DNA of 34,117 bases from Spirochaetes bacterium GWB1_36_13 (GTDB lineage Bacteria > Spirochaetota > GWB1-36-13). Location of the stretch: contig MIAO01000020.1 in the NCBI GenBank assembly GCA_001829155.1, positions 1-34,117 of the forward strand, written 5' to 3'. This document shows positions 15,692 through 24,578 of the stretch, piece by piece; position 1 is the stretch's first letter, and every line of letters begins with the position of its first letter. The notes beneath the pieces were generated by a model. It ran no database searches. It was not told the origin of the DNA and saw only the letters and a program-made list of their open reading frames with translations. The translations under genes and the position numbers were made by a program.

Positions 15692-17380
15692 TCAGTAAAA
15701 TAATTTTAACTCAAACATTTTTAATAAATTTAACACAACCACTGTTTTATTGGATCCCAAAGTTATCAGCCCCGCGGCAATTTCTGTTTTATTCCGTAAC
15801 GCAGTCAATTGTTTGACCACCATTTTTCTTTCAAATAAAACTTTTGAAACAACCAATCCTATGACATTGTTTTTTATCTTAAGCACAAGTGTGATAGTAT
15901 CATTTGGATTGTCAAAGTTATGTAATTTTAATATTGTGTCCAGATAAAAAAGTTGAATATATTGTTCATTATTTTGGTAAAATAATTTTCTATCGATAAT
16001 TTTAATCTTATCTTTTTTAATATCAATGATTGATAAAATATAACTGGAAGGAATAGCAAATATCTGCTGTGCTGTTTCAAAAACTGTGATAGAATAAAGA
16101 GAGGTAATCAGGGGTAATTTTAAAATAAACTGGGTGCCATGATGAAATTCCGATGAAACAATAAGCTCACTGTTTAATGCTCTCATAATATCGGCTACAA
16201 TATCCATGCCAACCCCTCTCCCTGAGATATCAGTCACCTGTTCCGCCGTTGAAAAACCGGATTGAAAAATAAAATCAATGATTTGTTCTTTACTGAGAGA
16301 CTCTGCTTTTTCTTTTGAAACCATGTTCTGCTTAATTGCTTTCTGTTTGATTAATTCTATATCCAGCCCTTTCCCGTCATCTTTGAGTTCAATAATAATA
16401 TTATCTTGAACAACTGCCGCTTTTAACTCAATTCTGCCGCATTCTGTTTTTCCTTTTGCTTTTCTCTCTTCCGGCATTTCTATTCCATGATCAATCGCAT
16501 TTCGGATAATATGCATGAGCATTATTTTTACATCTTCAATCAACCTTTTATCAATACCGACCTCGCTTCCTGTTATAACGATCTCAGATTTTTTTCCTTT
16601 TTCTAAAGAAATATCTCTGACTAATCTAGGCAGATTATTAAATATAGAAGACAATGGGACTAGTAATAATTCAGAAATATTATCCTGCAATTGTCTGGCA
16701 GACAATTTATAAAAGTTAATTTCATGTTCATATTGGTTTAGTATTTTTTCAAATACTCTATTTTCCTCATCATTCTGTAAATAGTTGGAGAAATCTTTTA
16801 ACTGGTTTAAAAAAAAATCAAACCGTCCATAATAATTATTGAAAATATTGCAAAAGTTGAGAAGAGATTTCACTTTATCACCTTTTACATAAATAAATTC
16901 ACTCCGTCTGCTTGTTTTTTCAATTATATCAGTTTCGTCTGGTTCTTTTTCTTCCTGCTCAAATATCTGGAAAGGGGGAATCTCTTTCTTGGATTCGGGA
17001 GGATGTGAAATATCAAGGTTTTCTAAAGAAGAGATATCAATCTGAATCTCTTCATCCGGAAGTTTGTTTATTGCCTTTTCGATGTTGTCCATTATATATA
17101 ACATATTGGTAATAATTGTATTGTTAATGAGATCAGGATTTTCTTCGAATTCTTTAAAAAAGTTTTCCAGAATATGTGTCGCTTGATTGATATTTTTCAA
17201 TCCCAGCATCTTTGCGGCGCCTTTTAAAGTATGCACCTCTCTCTTAATATCATTGATAATAGAAATTTGAATTCCATTTTTTTCTAAATTTAAAAGATGA
17301 TTAATGGTTCTGTTGATTCTTTCCTGAGCCTCCAGTACAAAAACGGAAAAAATTTCCGGATCAATATTTATTCCAGACAT
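15692..17380 (-). CDS. cheA: CheA-type chemosensory histidine kinase lacking an obvious P2 domain
   Basis: The 562-residue product has an HPt (P1) domain with His50 in VHTLKGAAKML. A short acidic linker (about 115-160) stands where P2 would be. A dimerisation helix pair follows (about 165-240, ending LLLVPLSSIFNNLPRLVRDI). The ATPase domain has an N box HIIRNAIDHGIE, DDGKGLD and GRGVGMD. The CheW-like P5 domain is about 430-562. Lack of P2 and the LLVPLSSIF signature resemble kinases of alternative chemosensory pathways (Wsp, Frz) rather than flagellar CheA. ATG 17380 follows directly on the stop of the upstream CheW-like gene, with GGAG nearby. It is the last gene of the operon. Confidence 0.92.
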   Translation of the reverse strand: MSGINIDPEIFSVFVLEAQERINRTINHLLNLEKNGIQISIINDIKREVHTLKGAAKMLGLKNINQATHILENFFKEFEENPDLINNTIITNMLYIMDNIEKAINKLPDEEIQIDISSLENLDISHPPESKKEIPPFQIFEQEEKEPDETDIIEKTSRRSEFIYVKGDKVKSLLNFCNIFNNYYGRFDFFLNQLKDFSNYLQNDEENRVFEKILNQYEHEINFYKLSARQLQDNISELLLVPLSSIFNNLPRLVRDISLEKGKKSEIVITGSEVGIDKRLIEDVKIMLMHIIRNAIDHGIEMPEERKAKGKTECGRIELKAAVVQDNIIIELKDDGKGLDIELIKQKAIKQNMVSKEKAESLSKEQIIDFIFQSGFSTAEQVTDISGRGVGMDIVADIMRALNSELIVSSEFHHGTQFILKLPLITSLYSITVFETAQQIFAIPSSYILSIIDIKKDKIKIIDRKLFYQNNEQYIQLFYLDTILKLHNFDNPNDTITLVLKIKNNVIGLVVSKVLFERKMVVKQLTALRNKTEIAAGLITLGSNKTVVVLNLLKMFELKLFY

Positions 17381-17842
17381 TTAAATATCTCCTATTGTGT
17401 GCGCATCTTCATCATAAGATAAAGTTTTATTTATTTTTAATAACTGACGGGATGATTCATAAAAAGACAATAAAAGGATTTTTCTCTCATTGCTTTCAAT
17501 TATTCCATAAAATAAAGGGATTTTTAGTTTTTTAAAGATAAATTCCGGCATAGGAAAAACATCTCTCAAATTTACTTTGAAAAGTTCTATAGTCTCCGGA
17601 ACATGGATACCAATTTTTTCATCACTGTTAAACAATTGAATTACAATAATTTTACAAGAAGACAAGGTTGTTTTTAATTTAAGGATTTCTTCCATTTTTA
17701 AAATTTCTTTAATATGAAATTGATTATAAAATTCATAAACTTTTTGTTGTCTGCTGTCAAATATCTTATCTATTTCATTTTCCAATATTCCGAACCATCT
17801 GTTGTCAATCTCAAAAATAAGTATTTCAATTTCCCTTGACAT
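17381..17842 (-). CDS. Divergent CheW-like adaptor
   Basis: The 153-residue product has the alternating beta-strand pattern of CheW (EIEILIFEIDNRWFGI at the start; KIIVIQLF and KIGIHVPETIELF in the middle). It lacks the usual GxxNLRG core motif and has an unusual central insertion. It sits between canonical cheW and cheA in the operon, as the second CheW does in Wsp-like systems (WspB/WspD). It may couple CheA to the receptor differently or act as a regulatory adaptor. ATG 17842 has GAGAAGG upstream. Family assignment relies partly on position. Confidence 0.65.
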   Translation of the reverse strand: MSREIEILIFEIDNRWFGILENEIDKIFDSRQQKVYEFYNQFHIKEILKMEEILKLKTTLSSCKIIVIQLFNSDEKIGIHVPETIELFKVNLRDVFPMPEFIFKKLKIPLFYGIIESNERKILLLSFYESSRQLLKINKTLSYDEDAHTIGDI

Positions 17843-17857
17843 AAAGCCTTCTCTTTT

Positions 17858-18352
17858 TTATTTGAGAAAAATGGATGAAAACAGTCTGGGCATATCGATA
17901 ATTCTGACAATATTGTTGTTATAATCAAATTCTTCAAGTAAAAAAATATTACTGCTATTCTCACCCAGCGCCTTACTTCTTATCTTCTTTTCATCTAATG
18001 AAATTATTTCATAAATTTCTCTTGCTGCAATCGCGGTTTTAAATGCAACTTCAATTACAACTGCATATTGAAAAAAAACATCTTCTTGAGTAAAACCCAG
18101 CATTTTCAGCGTAGAAAGCACCGGAATCATTTCTCCGCGGATATTTAAAACACCAAGAATATAATCATCGAGCAAGGGTATGGTAATTAATTCATTGGTA
18201 TTTTTTATTTCTACTATTTCCAGAATGGCTTCCAGCGGAACCGCAAAATAATCTTTGCCATCGAGAAATACAAAATAGTTTTTTTTACAAATGATTTCTT
18301 CCTTGTTTTTCTGGCTGATATTTTGCATTAATTCTTGAATAGGGTGTTCCAT
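17858..18352 (-). CDS. cheW: CheW adaptor (canonical)
   Basis: The 164-residue product has the CheW fold. Early strands read KNYFVFLDGKDYFAVPLEAI, the core motif is YILGVLNIRGEMIPVLS, and the C-terminal strand pattern is normal. CheW links the chemoreceptor to CheA. The start at ATG 18352 is preferred over ATG 18370 because TTGGAGAA lies just upstream of 18352. The gene lies directly after the REC-PP2C gene. Confidence 0.88.
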   Translation of the reverse strand: MEHPIQELMQNISQKNKEEIICKKNYFVFLDGKDYFAVPLEAILEIVEIKNTNELITIPLLDDYILGVLNIRGEMIPVLSTLKMLGFTQEDVFFQYAVVIEVAFKTAIAAREIYEIISLDEKKIRSKALGENSSNIFLLEEFDYNNNIVRIIDMPRLFSSIFLK

Positions 18353-18369
18353 ATTTATTCTCCAATACA

Positions 18370-19533
18370 TTATTTCTTTTCAATTCCGATTAAAGTAACA
18401 TCATCATCAATATTATTATTAGAAAAACAATTCACATCCTCCAGTATTACTCTTATAATTTGTTTTAATGGAATAGAATTATTCATCTTCAATAACTTAA
18501 GTAATCTATCCGAGCCATAAAACTCTTTTTGATGCTTTGCCCGCGCTTCCAGAAGCCCGTCTGTAAAAAGAAAAAAACGGTCTCCTGAAGCAACTGGAAT
18601 CTCAGTAATTTGAAAACCTGCCTCATCCTGTTCGGAAATGCCTAATAATTTGACTGCACTATTGTTTAAAAGGTTGATGCCGGCATCTTTTGAAACAAAT
18701 ATTATTGGATTTTGAAAAGAATTGGTAAAAGCAAGGGTATTTTTTTCTTCATCAATAATCAGATAGGAAACAGTCGCATACATTCCCTGCGGAAAATATC
18801 TTTGCAGCGTTTTATTCAGCAGATACATTGCTTTATCAGTCGGTAAATCATTTTTCATGATGTCATTAACAAGAAATTTCAGCCCGAAAAGCAATAGCGC
18901 TCCGGGGATTCCGTGCCCTGAAATATCCGCCAGGATCACTGCTGTCCGTTTTTGCGACAGGGTTTTGGTCGTAAAAAAATCGCCGCCTATTATATTGGAT
19001 TGTCGGTTATAAATTTCAATATTAAAATTCTGGCATTGGTCTTCCCGGATGTTAATTTCTTTGGTCATGTATTTTGCCAGAGACAGCTCAGACTGCATTT
19101 TTTCATCCCGGAGTTTCAACTCATTTAATAATCGAATATTATCTTTTCTCAATTGATCTTTCTCAAAAGTCTGACCAATGATAAAAATTACTTCTTTTTT
19201 TATGCTGTCAAGCTCATCTTTGACAATATAATTGTCAGCCATTCTCATCAGATCCACTACAGTTTTCCGTTCTGCCTGAGCACTTAAAACAATGACAAGA
19301 ATATCAGTGTAATTTTTCTTTATTGTTTCAACCAATTCCTTGCCGTTCATTTTCGGCATATCAAAATCTGAACAGACCATATCGTATTTTTTCTGGTCGA
19401 TTTTTTTTATTGCTTCCAGACCATCCTCAGCAGTATCTACATTTTGGTAACCAGCCTGATTTAATATTTTTAGCAGCAGTATCCGGATGAGATTTGAATC
19501 ATCAACGAGCAGTATTTTTTTTTCATAAAACAT
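18370..19533 (-). CDS. Response regulator with PP2C (SpoIIE/RsbU-type) phosphatase output
   Basis: The 387-residue product begins with a receiver domain (about 5-120; acid pair in LLVDDSN, phosphoacceptor Asp56 in CSDFDMP, switch serine in VLSAQ, Lys in YIVKDE). A helical linker follows (about 125-165). The PP2C-type phosphatase (about 170-387) has metal-binding aspartates in IIGGDFF, ADISGHGIPGAL, LFTDGLLEAR and DDDVTLIGI. This is the only stand-alone receiver protein in the operon, so CheA presumably phosphorylates Asp56 to control the phosphatase. RsbU-type phosphatases usually act on phosphorylated STAS anti-anti-sigma factors. ATG 19533, with AAAGGA upstream, was chosen over the longer frame; it overlaps cheR by 11 bases. 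Confidence 0.9.
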   Translation of the reverse strand: MFYEKKILLVDDSNLIRILLLKILNQAGYQNVDTAEDGLEAIKKIDQKKYDMVCSDFDMPKMNGKELVETIKKNYTDILVIVLSAQAERKTVVDLMRMADNYIVKDELDSIKKEVIFIIGQTFEKDQLRKDNIRLLNELKLRDEKMQSELSLAKYMTKEINIREDQCQNFNIEIYNRQSNIIGGDFFTTKTLSQKRTAVILADISGHGIPGALLLFGLKFLVNDIMKNDLPTDKAMYLLNKTLQRYFPQGMYATVSYLIIDEEKNTLAFTNSFQNPIIFVSKDAGINLLNNSAVKLLGISEQDEAGFQITEIPVASGDRFFLFTDGLLEARAKHQKEFYGSDRLLKLLKMNNSIPLKQIIRVILEDVNCFSNNNIDDDVTLIGIEKK

Positions 19534-20965
19534 ACTTTTTATCCTTTTCATAAAACTCATTTATTTCTTTATAAATCAAGAGCTTATTTTCTTCAATTAA
19601 AGGAAAAATCATTTCGTTGATATTCTTCGATTTCTGAAAAGCAAGCCGCATAAAATCATCGTGTTTCTGATAGTCTTTCTGATAAAAATTTAATTTTGCA
19701 AGATAAAAATAGGCAAACAGCGACTGGCTGTCATTAAGCAATGCGGTCTGGAGTTCATAAGAAGCAAAATCCGGCATTTCCACTTCCAAATAAATTATTC
19801 CCAGTAACAAATGGGCGCAAAATGAATTCGCGTTTAAAGAAATTGCGATTTGAGAATTTTTCATTGCTTCAAAATATTTTTTTTGTTTCAAATAACATTC
19901 CGCAAGATAGATATAGGCATGCCAATCTCTGGGATTGCAGCCGATATAGTTTAAGAGTTTTATCTCAACTGCAGAATAATGTTCCAAACAGTATTCTTTA
20001 ATAAGATTTTCTATGAATTGGTTATCAAGTCTTTCGTAAATAATTTCCTGTTTAGTATAATTGTCTGAAGCTGGATTATGTTCCAGTCCCGGGTTTTGCT
20101 CATTCATTTCTGCCTGGAATCGTTCGCTTTGTAAAAATTTTTTTTTCTGATAGAAAAAAGTATTCTCGTTCCATACAACTTCAAACAGATGAGGAAACAT
20201 CTGAAGAGTTTCCGAGTAACCCAGAAAAAGAACTCCATTTTCGCTTAAAACAGAATGAAAATTTGAGATTAATTTTTGAATAGTTTGAATATCAAAGTAA
20301 ATAATAACATTTTCACAGAAAATAATATCAACATCATGATATTCTTTTAAAAGAAAAGGTTCAGCATTTAAATTTCCCTGCCGATAGGAAATCAGTTTTT
20401 TTATATTTTCATTTATTAAGTAAGATTTATTGTTTATTTTCTTAAAATATTTTTGAATATAGTAAAAATCCAGATTTCTTAGTTTATACTCGCTGTACTC
20501 TCCCTTGAGCGCTGTTTCGATCGGTTTAATATTAATATCAATTGCAATGATTTGAATGTTCCATTTTTCAATATCATTGAGCAGATCAACTAACAGCATA
20601 GCTATGGTAGAAGGTTCTTCACCGGTGGAACAGCCCGCTGAAACGAGAATGATTTTCCTGTCTCCCTGTTGTTCTTTTTTTTTGATTAAATCAGGTAGAA
20701 GTTTATATTTCAGTGTATTGTAATGTTCTTTGTTTCTGTAAAAGCAGGTTTCATGAATTGTGAAAAAAGATGAAATCAGATCAATTTCTTCAGCGCTGTT
20801 TTCTAAAAATTGAATATATTCCTTTATTTCAAGCTTTTTTGTTAATAATCTTAGATTAACAATAGTATTGAGATGATCAAATTTTTCTTCATGTACCGAA
20901 ATACCGGCTTTGTTTGTAATTATTTCAGCAATTTTTCCTATATTTTGAAGGTTCGCTGTTTCCAC
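19523..20965 (-). CDS. cheR: CheR-type receptor methyltransferase with C-terminal TPR-like repeats (WspC-like)
   Basis: In the 480-residue product, a CheR N-terminal helical domain (1-75) precedes the SAM-binding methyltransferase domain (75-270). Its motifs are IHETCFYRNKEHY, SAGCSTGEEPST, FCENVIIYFD and GYSETLQ. A low-complexity linker and about three TPR-like units follow (about 320-470, for example DWHAYIYLAECYLKQKKYFEA). TPR-CheR proteins such as WspC methylate the receptor of their own alternative pathway. The receptor here has no C-terminal pentapeptide tether, which fits a CheR docking by another route. The start is GTG 20965, GGAG about ten bases upstream, seven bases after cheB. Confidence 0.92.
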   Translation of the reverse strand: METANLQNIGKIAEIITNKAGISVHEEKFDHLNTIVNLRLLTKKLEIKEYIQFLENSAEEIDLISSFFTIHETCFYRNKEHYNTLKYKLLPDLIKKKEQQGDRKIILVSAGCSTGEEPSTIAMLLVDLLNDIEKWNIQIIAIDINIKPIETALKGEYSEYKLRNLDFYYIQKYFKKINNKSYLINENIKKLISYRQGNLNAEPFLLKEYHDVDIIFCENVIIYFDIQTIQKLISNFHSVLSENGVLFLGYSETLQMFPHLFEVVWNENTFFYQKKKFLQSERFQAEMNEQNPGLEHNPASDNYTKQEIIYERLDNQFIENLIKEYCLEHYSAVEIKLLNYIGCNPRDWHAYIYLAECYLKQKKYFEAMKNSQIAISLNANSFCAHLLLGIIYLEVEMPDFASYELQTALLNDSQSLFAYFYLAKLNFYQKDYQKHDDFMRLAFQKSKNINEMIFPLIEENKLLIYKEINEFYEKDKKYVL

Positions 20966-20972
20966 TATTTAA

Positions 20973-22073
20973 TCACTCCACGGGTTCTTTTAAACTTAAT
21001 TTTACTAAATATTCAGAAATATCTTTTAAATTGATGATTTTATCAACATTTCCGCTTTCAATAGCCGCTTTCGGCATCCCGTATAATATGGAGCTTGTTT
21101 CATCCTGAGCAATAGTAAATCCGTTATGTTTTTTGATATGATAAAATCCTTCTGTTCCATCCTGTCCCATGCCTGTTAGAATCAAAGCAATAACACGCTC
21201 CTGATAAATCTGCGCCAGAGAGGTAAACAGTATATCCGCAGAAGGCCGTAAGCCGACAATAGGCGGTGAATCATTATAGTCAAACCTGCCGTTTTTATCA
21301 AAAATCAAATGATAACCTGAATGAGCAATATAAATATTGCCGGGTTCAGGCAGGGAGCCTTTTTTTGCAAAACAGATGGGCACTTTAGAATAACCGGCGA
21401 GCCAGTCCCTGAAACTTTCGAAAAAACCTTCGCTGAGATGCTGAAGAATAATGATAGGCAATGCAAATCCGGCAGGCAGAGACTGTATAATGTATTTTAA
21501 TGTCTGCGGACCGCCGGTAGAAGAGGCAATCGCAATAATTGGATAATGTTTCAATTTAAATATTTCGGAGATTTTTTGAACAATATTTTTTTTGGAAACC
21601 TGATGACCAGCAGAATGTTTTTTTGTGTAATCTGAAAAGTCAAGATTAGTTGATTTTTGCCGTTTAATGACTCTAAAATCTTTGAATAATCTTACTTTCT
21701 GCAATAAGGAATTTTCAATAATTTTTTCAAATTCACTGTAATTATTAACTAGCGGTTTTTCTATAATATCTACTGCCCCCAGTTCAATTGCTTGAAATGA
21801 AAGGTCTGCGATTTTTTTTCCTGCTCCTGAAAAAATAATAATAGGATTCGTTTTTTCCTCCAATATTTTCGCAATTGCTTCCAGTCCATTCAGGTGAGGC
21901 ATTTCCACATCTGTAATCATAACATCAAAATCGATTTTTCGGGCTAACTGAATTGCTTCCAGTCCGTTGTAAGCGTTTCCGACAACTTCAATATCCGGGG
22001 AAGTTTTTTTGATAACTCTTTCTATCAGGGTGTGAACTATTGCTGAATCATCAACCAATAAAACTTTTATCAC
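20973..22073 (-). CDS. cheB: CheB receptor methylesterase/deamidase
   Basis: The 366-residue product has a receiver domain (1-120; VLLVDDSA, phosphoacceptor Asp55 in ITDVEMPH, Lys in IIEKP). A linker precedes the methylesterase domain (about 178-360) with the catalytic triad Ser185 (IASSTGGP), His212 (LQHLSEGF) and Asp305 (GMGQDGTEG). It removes methyl groups from the receptor when activated by CheA. The start GTG 22073 has AAGGAGG six bases upstream and matches the normal CheB N-terminus; a longer frame exists but lacks support. Confidence 0.93.
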   Translation of the reverse strand: MIKVLLVDDSAIVHTLIERVIKKTSPDIEVVGNAYNGLEAIQLARKIDFDVMITDVEMPHLNGLEAIAKILEEKTNPIIIFSGAGKKIADLSFQAIELGAVDIIEKPLVNNYSEFEKIIENSLLQKVRLFKDFRVIKRQKSTNLDFSDYTKKHSAGHQVSKKNIVQKISEIFKLKHYPIIAIASSTGGPQTLKYIIQSLPAGFALPIIILQHLSEGFFESFRDWLAGYSKVPICFAKKGSLPEPGNIYIAHSGYHLIFDKNGRFDYNDSPPIVGLRPSADILFTSLAQIYQERVIALILTGMGQDGTEGFYHIKKHNGFTIAQDETSSILYGMPKAAIESGNVDKIINLKDISEYLVKLSLKEPVE

Positions 22074-22120
22074 TTTAAGCCTCCTTGTCTTTTTTCCGGA
22101 TTTCAAATTTGAAAATATTT

Positions 22121-23893
22121 TTATTTAAATTTTTCAACAGTTTGTTCCAGCATATCAGACAGTGATACCAGTTCCCGGATAGCAATCATGCTCTGCCGCG
22201 CGATCTCCGAAGACTGCCGGGCACTGCCTGACATCTGTTTCATTGTTTCCGCTGTCTGCTTTGAGCCGTTTTCCTGCTGTTTGGTAGAGACATCGATCTT
22301 TTGAATAAATCCATTGTTATTGTTAATTTGCTGCCCCACTTCCTCTATGCTGTGAAATATTTTTTTCATGAGCTCCACACATTTTTGAATGGCAAGCACT
22401 TCTTCTTTTGCACCCTGCATAATTTTTTCAATAAAATTTTGAATATCATTCGCGGCAATATTTACTTTTTTAGACGAAATGATTGTTTCTTTTGAGAGTT
22501 CCCTGATTTCAGAAGATACCACACTGAAACCGCGTCCGTATTCTCCGGCTCTGGCAGCCTCTATTGAAGCATTTAAAGATAGTAAATTGGTTTTATTGGC
22601 AACTTCAGTGATAATGCTAACCATTTCATTAATAATTTTGGAACGGGTGCTTAATTCATTTATTTTAGCTGAATTTTCCTTGCTTACATTTTCCATTTCA
22701 GAAAGCGTGGAGACAGTTTCTTCCAGTTGTTTCTGGTCTGTATTTAATATTTTCATGATTTCCTGGCTGGAAATGAGAAGTTCACCTGTATTCCGCGCAA
22801 TTTGTTTTGCTGTTATGGACAATTCTTCCACTGTAGCGCTGATTTCAGTAATACCACTGGCTTGTTCGGTAGCGGCGCTTGTCTGTTCTTCGGATGAGGC
22901 TTCAAATTCTTTTGTGGCGGAGGTAAGCTGAGAGATTCCGTTTTTAACATTTTCGATTACATTTCTTAAATTATTGATCATTTTTTTAAAAGCGAGACCG
23001 ATATCTCCCGGAAGCTCTTTATCAAGTATTTCAGCATTTAATTCTCCCTCTGACATTGCTTTTGCCTGTTCAATTAAAATCATAAGCATATTGTTCATTT
23101 GATTAAATGAATTTGCCAGCTCTGCGATTTCATCATGGCTCCTAACTTGTAAATTGAACTGTTTGATATCTCCGGTTGAAATCATATTAGCAATAGAGAC
23201 TACCTGTTTAAGGGGTTTTGTAATCAGGGAAGAAATAAATTGAATAATAAAGACCAGAATAACAACAGTTGCAATTATAATAATCAATGTAATCCATTTG
23301 AGTGAATTAAAACTATTGATTGAACTATTATAATCTTTTTGAATCGCGGCAGATTCGAGGTTCTCTAATTCTTTTAAACTGGCAGATAAAGCAGTAAAAT
23401 AATCTTCTGTTGTATTGATATAGACAGAAGCGGTGGTAATATCATTATTTTCGATATCGGCGATATCAAAAATCATCTTGGTCCCTTCTTTATAGCTATT
23501 TAATGCGGCGAGTATTTTTTCAAATATTGTTTTTTCATTGTTTAAAAGTTCATTATCAAGTATATCCTTGGTAAACTGAATGAGCTGGTCGATAGTTTCT
23601 ATTTGATCCGATATTTCTTTTGTAATTTTTTTAATTTCAATTCCCGTATCAATAAAATTGAGTATTTTATAAAGTTTATTGTGAATTGTTTGAAATTGAA
23701 TAGAAATAACCGCACTATCTTGGATTTTTTTTATTCTTTTATGATAAATATCACTGATAATATTTTTTTGTTCAAATAACCCATAGAAAGACATCCCTCC
23801 TAAAACAAGACTGGAAAAAACAGCCAATCCTAAGATAACCATCAGTTTATATTTAATCCTAAAATTGAAAGAAAATGGTTTTATACTTTTCAT
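22121..23893 (-). CDS. Methyl-accepting chemotaxis protein of the Wsp-like operon
   Basis: In the 590-residue product, a transmembrane segment at about 16-38 precedes an extracytoplasmic helical domain (about 40-200, four-helix-bundle type). A second transmembrane segment (about 203-223) is followed by HAMP (about 224-275) and a signalling domain (about 320-590). The signalling tip reads ANKTNLLSLNASIEAARAGEYGRG. No C-terminal pentapeptide is present. It heads the che block, with a secreted Cache protein gene directly upstream, so signal input may come from its own sensor domain, from that protein, or both. ATG 23893 has GAGAGGA six bases upstream. Confidence 0.93.
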   Translation of the reverse strand: MKSIKPFSFNFRIKYKLMVILGLAVFSSLVLGGMSFYGLFEQKNIISDIYHKRIKKIQDSAVISIQFQTIHNKLYKILNFIDTGIEIKKITKEISDQIETIDQLIQFTKDILDNELLNNEKTIFEKILAALNSYKEGTKMIFDIADIENNDITTASVYINTTEDYFTALSASLKELENLESAAIQKDYNSSINSFNSLKWITLIIIIATVVILVFIIQFISSLITKPLKQVVSIANMISTGDIKQFNLQVRSHDEIAELANSFNQMNNMLMILIEQAKAMSEGELNAEILDKELPGDIGLAFKKMINNLRNVIENVKNGISQLTSATKEFEASSEEQTSAATEQASGITEISATVEELSITAKQIARNTGELLISSQEIMKILNTDQKQLEETVSTLSEMENVSKENSAKINELSTRSKIINEMVSIITEVANKTNLLSLNASIEAARAGEYGRGFSVVSSEIRELSKETIISSKKVNIAANDIQNFIEKIMQGAKEEVLAIQKCVELMKKIFHSIEEVGQQINNNNGFIQKIDVSTKQQENGSKQTAETMKQMSGSARQSSEIARQSMIAIRELVSLSDMLEQTVEKFK

Positions 23894-23980
23894 CAATATT
23901 CCTCTCTAAAAATTTTTTACGCTGTCTCAGTCTAACATAAACAAAAAAATAACAGATCGGAGTTTCTTCTAAATCGATTG

Positions 23981-24012
23981 ATTGACCGCACCGCATCAAC
24001 AGAGCGGTCAAT
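23981..24012. other. Nine-pair hairpin between the Cache gene and the MCP gene
   Basis: ATTGACCGC (23981-23989) and GCGGTCAAT (24004-24012) are perfect inverted repeats around a 14-base loop. There is no T run after it on the minus strand, so it does not look like a simple terminator. It could be an operator, a processing or stability hairpin separating expression of the Cache protein from the che genes. Confidence 0.5.
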
Positions 24013-24075
24013 AGTATGTTTCCTGGCTATGCTATCTTTTTAAAATCCAGAACAGTGCCTGATTTATTTTCAGTT

Positions 24076-24540
24076 TTAATACCCTCCGCATACAAGCAAA
24101 TTGGTTCCGGGAATTTTTTCTATATAAGTGTTTTTATTAATCATTTTTTTTGTTATCTTATGCGGCCACACATAACTTACCCAGCCTTTGCCCGAAGTAT
24201 TTGCCGTTTTAATAAAATCTTTTACGAAATATTTCCCATTGCTATCTTTAAAGTCAATTACATTTTTGTTATTTAATTTTGGCACTCCGCCATTGACAAT
24301 AGTCAATCCATCATCCCGTAAAACAAATAAGTAAAATTCCCCTTGGAGAAAAGCTCCTTTTTTGTTGGCAAATTCTTCTTTTGCTTTTTCAATACCATTG
24401 GTTTTAATGAATTCAACTCCCCGTTGCACCAATTTTACAACAATAGACTTTTTTTCTTTTTCTGATAATTCTTCCGCGAAGCTGATACTGCAGCAAAGTA
24501 ATAAGAGCATCGCAAGAAATTGAGATTTTGTCTTTTTCAT
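24076..24540 (-). CDS. Secreted single-Cache (sCache_2-like) sensor-domain protein
   Basis: The 154-residue product has an N-terminal signal peptide (1-22, SISFAEE at the end). The remainder resembles a Cache domain found outside receptors: VKLVQRGVEFIKTNGIEKAKEEF, GEFYLFVLRDDGLTIVNGG, then GKGWVSYVWPHK and a C-terminal NLLVCGGY. Such domains normally sit inside chemoreceptors; here one is encoded as a free periplasmic protein. It is the first gene of the chemosensory operon on the minus strand, 182 bases before the MCP start. A ligand-delivery role is inference. The start ATG 24540 has GGGGGAT upstream. Confidence 0.75.
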   Translation of the reverse strand: MKKTKSQFLAMLLLLCCSISFAEELSEKEKKSIVVKLVQRGVEFIKTNGIEKAKEEFANKKGAFLQGEFYLFVLRDDGLTIVNGGVPKLNNKNVIDFKDSNGKYFVKDFIKTANTSGKGWVSYVWPHKITKKMINKNTYIEKIPGTNLLVCGGY

Positions 24541-24578
24541 ACTATCCCCCGCCTTATATTAGTTTAAAACTAAAATAA

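Noticed and set aside
22479-22931. Plus-strand frame (150 codons) opposite the MCP signalling domain
   Set aside because: Antisense shadow of a conserved coding region.
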